Below are positions 7,801 to 15,710 of a stretch of 64,000 nucleotides of DNA, one piece after another. Position 1 is the first letter of the stretch; the number at the start of each line of letters is the position of its first letter. The DNA comes from Nereocystis luetkeana (lineage: Eukaryota; Sar; Phaeophyceae; Laminariales; Laminariaceae): positions 126,501 through 190,500 of the forward strand of contig JARUPZ010000031.1 of assembly GCA_031213475.1 (NCBI GenBank), given 5' to 3'. Under the pieces are notes generated by a model. That model was not told where the DNA came from. It ran no database searches and worked only from the letters and a program-made list of their open reading frames with translations. The position numbers and the translations under genes were made by a program.

Positions 7801-10253
7801 ACTGATCAGCGTCCGCCACCCCCACACCCCCCCTCAGATGTATGCCCCGTGGGCTTCCTAAAGCCAAGACCGTGATTTTTGGCCGTTGCTTGGGTTGATG
7901 GGAAATTAAAATTCGGAGGTATCGTACACACGTACACACCGAAGCGTGCGAGCTCACGTCAACCATCGTCGCGCTGAGGTTACTCTGTAGGTTTGCGTTC
8001 GAGGGCGGTATACCGTATAGTTCTTGGTCCAGGTTCGACAAAACGGTTGATACATGGTTGACTGTACACCGTAACTTCTAACCTCTAGCCCTTACCCCGA
8101 CCCCGCCTGAAAAACAAAATCTCGGAGTGAAGACGCTAAAGAGGAGTTCCTACTGTGGTGTGGACTGCCCGTCATCAACCATCGTGTCGAGGCTAGCCCA
8201 AAGTCGTGGGCATTCCTCTCTAGCTCCGCATTGGAGGCTTCGAGACTATTGCCCGCCTTATGTCCTGCCAATGCTGCCAATGCTGCCAACTTTTAGAGTT
8301 GCCCCATGGAAGGAAGCCAGGTCATGGTCATGGTCGTCGCGTGTTCGTAGTCCTTGGTTTGCTCACCACCTGCAGTTTCTTCTCTTGCCTGAGGATGTAT
8401 ACGTATGGGTTATAATGCTGATCGGCATATTCTATTCGATAACAACACGTGCAGTAGTTAGGGTTGTGCTTATCGAAGCACGTTTTTTTTTTTTTTTCCT
8501 ATTCATTGTTTTCTTGATTTCAAAATAAATGTCATAAGAATGGAATTTTTGGAAAATGTAAGCTTTCCATTTCGTTTTGGCACCCGGTAAAAAAGCCAAA
8601 TTTTCCATTAAAAAAAAAAAAAACGTTTTCGAAGGAATTACATATAAAATACTCTGGTACGCGCGAACGGCTTTATCATACAACTTGTGAAATTCAGTAG
8701 AAATGGGGTGTAGACGAGACGTACTTCGCAGCTAGCAAAGTTGACTATCAAGTATTCAATCAGTCGAACTCACAGCTGACGTATTTCATACTGGTACTTC
8801 AGTAATTTTTATCAAATATCAAGAAAACTGAAGCGTGGAAAGTAGTTTCTCCACCACGAATAGCTCCCACAAGCACGGCACCTACTGCAGACATACGGGC
8901 ATCCTCTCTGTATATGCCCCCGTCACGAATCTCGTAAACTCGGCCCGCTTCATACGACGACCGTGGCAGCACACGGCACGCCATATAACCGTGAGCTCGC
9001 TTCCATGCGTTTTTGCCATCCCCCAAAGAGACACACATACATAGAGCCTGCCTGCCCTCAAGGGTTTTACGGATCTCAAGCTTATTAAATTTTGCGGTCT
9101 TATGGATCTAAAGTTCGCTCGCGTCAAGGCCCTATAGTTGTAAGGGCATACCTGGTGTGATCAGCAGAGATGGTCGATTGGGAATTTGAGTGTGATGTGT
9201 AAGGTTTCCCAAAAGGTAGCTTACATAGTAGGGTCGCAGCAGGCTTGCAGGGATGACGCTCCCTGCTACTCGTTCTTCTTCTGACCAGTTCCTACCTCGA
9301 GACGATGATAATAAATCAGGTACGATGCATTCTACATAATCGGGACTTTCCCCGTGAGGTCACCCTGCTCCGATGTACCCACCCTCATGAGCCTATCTAC
9401 TACTGTACGTCGGCACCCTCATGTTGGATAGCTCTGGTGCACGGGGTGCTTGGCGCACTACTTCGCTCACGAGGGCGAGTGGTAGGCCGCACATAGAACC
9501 GCCAAGAGGCAGGCAGGAGCAGAAGGTCAGGTATTAAGCGATTTACTCTTCATCCACGAATACATAATGAGTGCTCGAACAAAGGTGAAAAACACATCAA
9601 GTGCGATTATGCTCGCCTGCCTTTTCTACTCGACAGGTAATGGAGCAATTTGGAGGGCCGGATGCCTTCATCAACATAAAGTATATGATACCCACGTGAG
9701 TCACTGGGCAAGGCCACATTCTCGCCTTGCACAAAGGCGGAGAGCAAAATTTACGCTTTTATTACCTACACGCATTCTTTCGGAAACCGCAAACCCGAAC
9801 ATAATTCCTCCGAGCTCTTCGAGATCGTGGAAGGCGGCGATGGTGGTCAATCTACGTATTACCCGTATCTCGGTACGGCACTCAGGTGCCCCCTGTACGC
9901 TCGACCGGCCATGAGGTAGAATAATGACACCTCGGGGAGGCGCACGCAGCCAAAGAAAATTGTTTTTTTCTACGTGGCGCTTGATTTATATCTATATCCC
10001 TTTTTTTGGAGATATGCCCGAAGCAAAACTCATCACCACGATATGTATATGTATACACCAAATGACGTGTTCGGATTGCCACGACAATTTTTCTACCTGC
10101 AGACAACAGCCCCTTAAATCTGCAAAACATTGCGGCATGTTGCGACTTTCGCTGCCCACCCGCCCGCCCGCCCGCCCGCCCGTCCACTCCCTCTGCATGC
10201 GATGCGTCGCTCCAATTCCCCCCCCTGATAGATACGAGAGCTGCGGGGTTTGA
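1637..10253 (+). CDS. PACRG: Parkin co-regulated gene protein (PACRG), 6 exons, 5' end missing
   Basis: PACRG is an axonemal protein of the inner junction of doublet microtubules, where it joins the A and B tubules together with FAP20; it has an armadillo-like helical fold. Six exons (1637-1812, 2955-3044, 5159-5290, 7679-7792, 9637-9695, 10232-10253) join in phase to 593 nt. They read through all conserved blocks of the family in order: FRKYYxRGDLP, [23 protein letters not shown], GDGIDYxQ, FINIKYxxPTYESC, stop. Only the first half-codon is missing from the joined frame, giving 197 residues against about 240-300 in typical family members, so one or more variable N-terminal exons remain unlocated upstream. 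Introns 2-5 start GT and end AG; intron 1 starts GC. No frameshift or stop is seen, so the gene looks functional. Family assignment is from recognition of the conserved blocks. Confidence 0.95.
1813..2954 (+). other. PACRG intron 1 (GC-AG)
   Basis: It begins gcaagc and ends with a pyrimidine-rich stretch and cggcag. It holds T-rich TTTTG/TTTG tracts at 2530-2670 and, at 2783-2870, an ~85 bp repeat found inverted at 25190-25275. No coding sequence is supported. Confidence 0.7.
2955..3044 (+). CDS. PACRG: PACRG exon 2
   Basis: Thirty codons, [20 protein letters not shown] then [10 protein letters not shown], bounded by ggcag and gtatgc. The block corresponds to the family's helix-loop ending in LPVLPQ/LPVIPQ. 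Phase 0 at both ends. Confidence 0.95.
3323..3429. mobile_element. MITE family 2, complete copy
   Basis: A ~107 bp palindrome-like element: CCTTTTAGGACTG at the left and CCCTAAAAAGG at the right, with internal arms AGTCCCGTTTTGGGGACAAA and its complement. It lies in PACRG intron 2. Confidence 0.75.
3784..3890. mobile_element. MITE family 1, degenerate copy
   Basis: It keeps 'ggaaccatactaaataggac' at the left and 'gtcctatttactacaacggt' at the right around an AT-rich centre. The arms match the family TIR with several substitutions. Confidence 0.65.
3931..4015. mobile_element. MITE family 2, copy
   Basis: Arms GAGTGCAGTCCCGTTGTGGG and CCCCAAAACGGGACTGCAGT face each other around a ~25 bp centre. 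It is 40 bp from the degenerate family 1 element, inside PACRG intron 2. Confidence 0.7.
4920..5100 (+). repeat. C-rich low-complexity tract upstream of PACRG exon 3
   Basis: Long runs of C and CCCCAC/CCCATC units fill the 3' part of intron 2. They form an extended pyrimidine-rich region before the exon 3 acceptor. The proline-rich frames here are artefacts of composition. Confidence 0.8.
5159..5290 (+). CDS. PACRG: PACRG exon 3
   Basis: Forty-four codons, [20 protein letters not shown] then [24 protein letters not shown], between cgaaaag and gtacga. The ALN-R---I-C-TLK-LQ pattern and the terminal ALVPYYRQ are hallmarks of PACRG. Phase 0 at both ends. Confidence 0.95.
5341..5892 (+). mobile_element. 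Dispersed G-flanked repeat (DR1), full copy
   Basis: About 550 bp beginning at a G run then GTGTACTCGAT...ATGCATGGCCGTAGTCGT and ending CCAACCTACATAAAATA followed by another G run. Copies occur at 45957-46503 (direct) and at 43252-43552 and 43556-44223 (inverted), with fragments at 5944, 21062 and 55402. No long coding frame is shared. It probably is a non-autonomous element; its class is unknown. Confidence 0.7.
5944..6032 (+). mobile_element. DR1 repeat, 5' fragment
   Basis: It repeats the first ~90 bp of DR1 (GTGTACTCGATATTATGCAT, then the 'gccgtagtcgta' segment and 'caatgccaggacggagta'), again right after a G-rich tract, then diverges abruptly. Confidence 0.6.
7101..7208. mobile_element. 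MITE family 1, well-preserved copy
   Basis: TIRs ATTACGGGGGACCATAGTTA and TAACTATGGCCCCCCGTAAT flank an AT-rich ~60 bp centre. The copy is in PACRG intron 3, next to the minisatellite. Confidence 0.8.
7250..7678 (+). repeat. Degenerate ~20-24 bp minisatellite in PACRG intron 3
   Basis: Many imperfect units of the form GTGTGCTGTAACCTCCCCTT with spacing of roughly 20-24 bp run up to the exon 4 acceptor. The array also contains the exon-4-like decoy at 7334-7384. Confidence 0.75.
7334..7384 (+). pseudogene. Decoy partial copy of PACRG exon 4
   Basis: The 51 nt match the first 51 nt of exon 4 (7679-7729) with about nine differences, encoding [17 protein letters not shown] against [17 protein letters not shown]. 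The copy lacks an AG acceptor at the equivalent place and loses the frame after 17 codons, so it cannot replace exon 4. It lies 345 bp upstream of the real exon, inside the minisatellite. Confidence 0.75.
7679..7792 (+). CDS. PACRG: PACRG exon 4
   Basis: Thirty-eight codons from [10 protein letters not shown] through [20 protein letters not shown] to ETLE, between gcgacag and gtgtga. The NxGDGIDYxQ and NIGELxxETLE blocks are strongly conserved in the family. Phase 0 at both ends. Confidence 0.95.
7793..9636 (+). other. PACRG intron 4
   Basis: It contains a MITE family 3 half-copy (8729-8800) and an imperfect inverted repeat made of a T15 tract near 8476 and an A14 tract near 8610 with matching flanks (cacgttttt / aaaaacgttttcg). 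No other gene is supported. Confidence 0.6.
8729..8800. mobile_element. MITE family 3, half copy
   Basis: It contains 'cgcagctagcaaagttgact' followed by 'cagtcgaactcacagctgac', the left arm of the complete inverted element at 38163-38312. Confidence 0.6.
9637..9695 (+). CDS. PACRG: PACRG exon 5
   Basis: [20 protein letters not shown], with the last codon split after two nucleotides; boundaries cgacag and gtgagt. FINIKY is the most diagnostic C-terminal PACRG block. Confidence 0.95.
10160..10185. repeat. (CCCG)n microsatellite
   Basis: About six tandem CCCG units just upstream of the terminal PACRG exon. Confidence 0.85.
10232..10253 (+). CDS. PACRG: PACRG terminal exon 6
   Basis: A 22-nt exon after gatag. 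Its first nucleotide completes Thr, then YESCGV and TGA. The PTYESC C-terminus is conserved in the family, which fixes this microexon despite its size. Confidence 0.9.
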
Positions 10254-10262
10254 AACGCGTGG

Positions 10263-10850
10263 ATGGATGATGTTTTGACGCCAGTGAACGACCAGGCCGA
10301 CATTTTCCTCGTCGAGAAGAACGATGGTTTTTTGAGTGCGCTTCGGCCATCAGGCATGCGCGGATGTTTTCGAGAGGAACTTGGGCGGTCTTGGAGAGCG
10401 GATACGGCTGACCCTGTGGGAAGGCACCCGATCTTGGCGATGCTCGTACCTTCGACTGCTCTACATTCGGCCGGACTCTTTTGCTCAATCTATCTACTGT
10501 CTTCTGCGGAGATTTTGTTGTCTGGGTGTCCCCTCCGACGTGGGCATGAATACACTTGGCGATGGATGGCGATTTCGTGCTGTTGTTTGCCGAGAGTCAG
10601 GAGCACACCGCAACGCGCATATAGTCTTCGTGCCATGGACCGCTTCGTTAGAAACCTCGACGGTATTTTCATTTCGCTTAGGGTTGCCCATTTTTTCTCC
10701 AAGGGCCCGGGTCCGTCGCCGGCTCGTGCCTTTTAAGGACTCTACCCACAAGCAAGCGCGCGGTGGGTGTTGTTGGACCTATTCCGAGGGGCTCAACGAA
10801 ACAAATCATGGCTCGACCATGGCTCGAATATGCCCAATTTCAGCTTGATA
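10263..10850 (+). other. Downstream of PACRG: open frames, coding status unresolved
   Basis: Two overlapping + strand frames remain open for 157 codons (10263-10736) and 170 codons (10336-10848). Neither shows a recognisable domain or conserved splice context, and minus-strand frames are also open. The stretch may be the PACRG 3' UTR and flank with GC-rich composition. No product is claimed. Confidence 0.3.
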
Positions 10851-11124
10851 AGTTTTTTTTCGGGGTGTGGTCAAACTTCGTCGCACGATGTAGTCGGTGC
10901 GAAACGGTTAACATGACATACGCCAAGGGCTAGCTTAAGGTGTCGGCCCGCCTTCCTACTCGTAAGTAGTGCCTGGTACGCGCTTAGTAGTAGTAGTACT
11001 GTGGAAGAAACGCCATCGACTGCACTCCAGAGCGAAGACAAAGTTACGAAGTATTACGCGAGGTCGGACACCTACATATTCACATTGTTAATGATTGTAA
11101 CGTTTGCCACTTAACAACGCGCAG

Positions 11125-11263
11125 CATACACTTTCATCGATGCCGTTCACTCACAGACAGCTGTAGAAAGTCGAAATCCTCATGGCAACCAGCGGAGGGA
11201 GCCTACGGATATTGTTCTGAACGAGAAGCGTTTAACGAGGGAGGAGGTGGAGTCGAAGCGCAG
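11125..11263 (+). CDS. Exon-like segment of an unidentified gene
   Basis: Between a good acceptor (pyrimidine-rich then cgcgcag) and a donor CAG/gtatac, one frame reads YTFIDAVHSQTAVESRNPHG then REPTDIVLNEKRLTREEVES-KRR. Its composition is that of an ordinary soluble, charged, probably helical segment. Both ends are phased (two leading nucleotides, two trailing). No in-phase partner exon was found in the next kilobase, so gene and product are unknown. Confidence 0.4.
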
Positions 11264-11366
11264 GTATACGTGTGTTTAATTTCTAGCACCCTTATTCTGA
11301 ACTCCAGTAGCAGCGTGTCATCCGCGCTGCTGTCTCTAAGGGCGCCACCGAGAGCTATGTGTTGGT

Positions 11367-11624
11367 ATGTATTTCCGTGTTTTGGTGCTTGATGTACCAG
11401 ATGGTGGCTGGCTACCAGGCACCATTACGTACGTGCAGAGTGTTCTTTATCATGATGCTTTTTTATCGGATAAGGTTGCCGACCTCACCGGTGGCTTGGC
11501 ATGTTATCCTCGTGCCTACAAATATTTCTCGTGGGCTCAGTTCTCACCCAGTGCACATACTCGTAGAAACTTTTTTTGTCCTTGCTTAAAATCGAATAGA
11601 GGAAAGCGTGAGAGCATGGATTAG
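11367..11624 (+). CDS. Orphan open frame, possible terminal exon
   Basis: The frame encodes MYFRVLVLDVPDGGWLPGTI and continues to PRAYKYFSWAQFSPSAHT, then a basic C-terminus and TAG. Amino-acid composition looks natural, but a second frame is open for a similar length. There is no acceptor in the right phase to join it to the segment at 11125-11263, and the family is not recognised. It may be a terminal exon or chance. Confidence 0.3.
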   Translation: MYFRVLVLDVPDGGWLPGTITYVQSVLYHDAFLSDKVADLTGGLACYPRAYKYFSWAQFSPSAHTRRNFFCPCLKSNRGKRESMD

Positions 11625-11837
11625 CTACATCCGACGAGAATCGACGAGCAGTGGGAGAACGCTCAACCTTACGTGCGCGATGAACATGAAGACACGTACC
11701 GGGGGGGAGAAGGGACGCCACAAGTGACCACACGGCTTGCCCAGAAGCTGGAACGTAAAAGTGGTGATGTAAAATAAAAAATAAAATATAACAAAAAAAA
11801 TGCTTGTCACAAACTTAAGGGTAACGACTGTTTACGA

Positions 11838-12900
11838 CACGGGTGTCGCAAATAAGCTCTTATTTACGACGCCAAGCCACGTTTGCGGCATACGCCCCGG
11901 ATCGACCCGGGACTGCCACGGCTGTTTTGGCACGTATGTGCTGGGCTATCCTTAAATCGATCATGCACCAGAAACGACCCAGTACTCGACGAGGTAGATA
12001 GATGGTAGCCGCGTGCGCCCGCAGAATATTCAGACCGGTGACGGTAATATATCTTTTTTACGACACCGCTCCTCTCTTGCGTCACACACACACACCAGAA
12101 GTTTCTGAGCCCCTCACAGTAGGAGCTCAATATCTCACCCGATACAATACTTCGAAGAAATTCGTACGGGCCACCCGACCGGCACTTGACTTGTATGATG
12201 AGCTAGTCCTAAATGGAATATACGAGTAAAACAATCATTCCTAAAATGGTAGTTCCTCACTTGAGGAACTAAATAGGTCAGAAACCTTTGGCCCCACACG
12301 TGCAACCCCTACCGTGGGGTGACTACAGACGCTGCCAGGGGTGTGCTGGCATGGTGTAGGGCTACCATGGAATCTATCATGTACCCGAAACGGCCCAGTA
12401 CTCGGCGAGATACGTCGAATCCGCGTGCACGCACAGAGTACTCGTAATCATATCGGTGTCGTAGGTAACCCTTGTTTACAATGCCGGTGTTTCGAACACT
12501 TTCTTCACAAAGCTGCGGCACGTTTACGGCACACACATACGCTGCCACGGCTGGTGTTGGCATGTTGTGGGGCTTAAATTGAAGCTATCATGGACCCGAA
12601 ACGGCTCAAGACTCGACGAGAAACGTCGTATCGACGTGCAGCCCCAGAAAATCAAACCGGTGTCGTAAAATAAGCCACATTTACGACACGGCTTCATATT
12701 CGCGGTACACCCCCCGGATGGGCCAGGTGTGTTGATATGGTGTAGGGCTGTCATTGGAGCTCTACCGTCTAGTTGAAACGGTCCAGTACTGGAAGAGATA
12801 TCTGGTATCCGCGTGCACCCGCGGAACATTCTAACTGGTTCTTGCACGTGGCACAGATCCACGAATGCACATTACTTTATCTTTTTCGTGGCAGTACCCG
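11838..12900. repeat. Four degraded tandem repeats of ~200-240 bp
   Basis: Units begin near 11838, 12322, 12500 and 12690. Shared segments are ctgccacggctg-ttggcat, ggaatctatcatg-accc-gaaacggcccagtactcg and a region rich in CGCGTGCACCCGC, followed by GTGTCGTAAA. Units differ by many substitutions and indels. The second is displaced by the inserted element at 12080-12321. Confidence 0.65.
12080..12321 (-). mobile_element. MITE family 4, copy 1 (inverted)
   Basis: It is the reverse complement of 43611-43852: here 'ccgatacaatacttcgaaga', 'tagttcctcacttgaggaac' and terminal 'cccctaccgtggggtgac'. There is no coding capacity. It interrupts the degraded tandem repeats. Confidence 0.7.
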
Positions 12901-12949
12901 CGTATTACCACCATCCGCGAGATATGCCACGATTGTGCTCGCGGATACT

Positions 12950-13260
12950 GCTACGGCATCCCACGACAAGCCCCGCGGCAATGCCTTCGGTAAATCCCAC
13001 GGCCAGACCCACGCCACGACAACACCCACGACAAGACCCACAGCAAAACCGACAGCAAAAGGTCAGCGGCAAGAACCGCGACAAGATCCGCGATAAAGCC
13101 CATGGCAAGACCGACGTCAAGACCCCACGACAAGACCCGCAGAAAGTCCCGCGGAAAGTCCCGCGGAAAGTCCCGCGTCAAGACCCCACAACAAAAAGCG
13201 CAGCAATTCCCGTGGAAACACCCACCACAATTCCCACGGCAAGACCCGCGGCAAGACCCC
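12950..13260 (+). repeat. 12-bp periodic GC-rich array, arm 1
   Basis: Imperfect repeats of a 12-mer such as AAGTCCCGCGGA / CAAGACCCACGG run for about 310 bp, for example three successive AAGTCCCGCGG units at 13143-13180. It is the reverse complement of the array at 13400-13930. Long open frames here arise because the period is a multiple of three. Confidence 0.85.
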
Positions 13261-13399
13261 ACCTGGCACTCTGTTCCCCTTTGGTACTTTGACCCCGCAG
13301 TGGACCCATCCCTTTGGGCACCCTACTCCCACTCACAAGGTGCAGATATATATGTAGTTAGCCCTCCGCAGGAACCGGAGGCCCACCTGACGCCCTGTT

Positions 13400-13930
13400 C
13401 CCAGCGGTACTTGCCGCGGCACACGCTAAGAGACTTGTCGCGGGGCTTGTCACCGGTTTTGCCGCGGGATTTGCCACGCCTCTTGCCGTGAGACTTGCTG
13501 CCGGTGCTACCACCGTAATTGCCGCCGCACTTGCCACGGGTGTTGCCGCGGGACTTGCCGCGGGTGTTGCCACGGGCCTTCCCGTGGGTGTTGCCGTGAA
13601 GCCTTGCCGCTGGACTTGCCGTGGAACCTCGCCGCGGGACTTGTCGCTGTACTTGCCGCAACTGTTGCTGGGCATGGCCGCTGTGAGCTTGCCTCGGGGT
13701 TTGCCGTGGGTATTGCCGCGGGTCTTGTCGTGGGGTGCCATGGTTACTGCGGACCTTACCGTGACGTGCCGCGAAGGTTGCCGTGACATTTGACACGGGC
13801 GTTGCCGAGACAGTTGTTCCGGGGCATGTCGTGGCCATCGTCGTGGGTTGCTAAGACTTGCCGCGGCATTGCCCGCGGCACTCCCCGGCATTCCGCGGCA
13901 TTGCCCACGACATGCCGAGGCATGTCACGG
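13400..13930 (-). repeat. 12-bp periodic GC-rich array, arm 2 (inverted)
   Basis: Units of TTGCCGCGGGAC and variants (TTGCCACGGGTG, TTGTCGCGGGGC) repeat with 12-bp spacing for about 530 bp. They are complementary to arm 1, with a spacer of roughly 140 bp (13261-13400) of ordinary sequence. Confidence 0.85.
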
Positions 13931-14760
13931 TAGTGCCCGCGGCATGCCACAAAAAAGCCACAAAATGTACATATAAATATCATACTAGGGTAGTGCTTTT
14001 TTACGATGACTCGGGCCATTTATATTGTGCCCACTCATGCACTTAGAGTGTCCAGTTCAACCATCTAAGCGCTGATGAGTGTGCTAGCATTTGCGCTTAC
14101 GTCGTCGCTCCCCCCCCCCCCCCCCCGCCCACTTGAATGTGTATATTTATAAAATTAAAAAACGGCAGCTGTGATATCGAGGATGGATGTGGTCGAAACG
14201 CATCTATGCAAGCTGTGTGTGATACTTTGATCGTGCGTACGTACTACAGCAGTACGGGCTTTAAATGGTCTCATACAGGAAGAGTACAGACAGGATGTAT
14301 ATGAGGAAGACAAATAAATCTGAAGCTAGCTGCAGATATATTTCAAGGAGGGGTGTGTCTATACTTATTTGGGAAATAATAATATAATTCGAGGTGCCTC
14401 AGCGCGCGCCGTTCTGGAGTGTGGGGCACACTACTGCTGCAGCAACAAAATCTCTCACCTTTTGCTGTATCTCACGTACGTGAACTTAGAGATACCATAA
14501 TACGCGTTTGCGCGCTGCTTTCGCACCCACAACAACAACAGTATTCATAGTACAGTCAGTCCTGCTTTCGCACCCTCAGCAGCAGTATTGTTTTACAGCA
14601 GTAGTACTGTACTGTTGTGCGTTTACCATTCAGTGCATTTTCTCTGTCTCGTGCGTACGAGTATCCCCTTAGGATAAAGAATCAGTACTGCCACCGTACT
14701 CGTACCGACGCTGACTATATATACCGGATGTCGACGAATAATAACACCCATCATTGAAGG
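13931..14760. other. Spacer with no recognisable gene
   Basis: It holds a C run at about 14110-14126 and repeated 'tttcgcaccc' plus CAG/ACA-rich short repeats at 14520-14600. No coding frame or RNA gene is supported. It precedes the duplicated segment. Confidence 0.5.
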
Positions 14761-15540
14761 CATTCAGCTTGATGAGCGCAGTGGTGGTGCGTCTCTCGCT
14801 CGTGTGCTGCAGCATTCTTCGTGAAGGAAATTTATACCGTCCATGATCGTGTATGTGTCTGGTCAGTGAGGTCAGGGGTCACAACCATGGCTCCGTGACT
14901 CCCTCTACTTCTTCCGTACTCCGTGCTCTGTCCGATTCCGTACGTACCGTGTACCGTAGACTTCGCACCAGGGCACAACGATCCCTCAGCCCTCAGATGA
15001 TACGAGTGCGTCGCAATCATGTTTTTTGCGGCGCAACCTTAAGTTAGTTTTTACTCTTCGGTTGAAACCGTTCTAAAAAAAAACTAACAACCATGGTGCA
15101 AGGTATCGAAACTGCTCGTCGTGGTCGTGGTCGATCGAGCTGTGTGATACGATACGTCAATAATCCGCGAAGAATCAAAGCTCACAGATTGTAGCGCTCC
15201 ACAACCGCGAGCTCATCAGAAGAGGAGAAAACAAGAGCGCCGCACACCTGACAGCACCCTTGTTGCACAACGAATACCGGTATGTGATAATCAAGCGCCG
15301 TTGGTGATCAGTAGGCCCAATTGGTGTTCGGTAGGTCCGAATAGGTTCGTGGCTTGCAGCTTCCTTGCTCATACCGACCTAACGCCGGGTTATACGCCCA
15401 CAACCTTCAGGTTGTGAGGGGAGGTAATAAAAAACAACAAGTAAGCGGCATCAGGCAGCGAAAGCTAAGGCCACATGCAGGTGGACGGACGGTGATTCTC
15501 TGCGCAAATAATCAGACTGGTATGCTGTATGTAGGAGTAG

Positions 15541-15710
15541 GTACGAGTATGTCCCTGGGCGAATGCGTGTACTCGTGCAGGCACCCCTTGTGGGGAGGAG
15601 AAGGCACGTGCATCACCGACGACGACGCGTCGGTGGACGATAGGTGCGAGTGCGACGACGGCTTCGTTACCCGCGACTCCTTCGGGAGCCCTAGCTGCGT
15701 CTCCAAGAAG
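15541..15710 (+). CDS. Copy A exon E1, EGF-like module
   Basis: Two leading nucleotides then 56 codons. The cysteines follow CxxxC, then GTC, then RCEC and a final SPSC: six cysteines with the CxC arrangement of EGF-like domains. The block from SLGECVYSCRHPLWGGEGTC to DGFVTRDSFGSPSCVSKK is almost identical in copy B. Acceptor gagtag, donor AAG/gtgata, phase 0 at the 3' end. Confidence 0.85.

Noticed and set aside
9700-9914. An open frame with natural-looking sequence ([20 protein letters not shown]) ending at a gtagaa donor inside PACRG intron 5
   Set aside because: It falls between exons 5 and 6, which join perfectly without it, and including it would destroy the PTYESC terminus. An unrelated nested exon cannot be excluded, but nothing else supports it.
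12773-13891. Multiple 70-177 codon frames on both strands, rich in RxxR/GK or AA residues
   Set aside because: The 12-bp period leaves all frames open; the translations are simple repeats with no domain.
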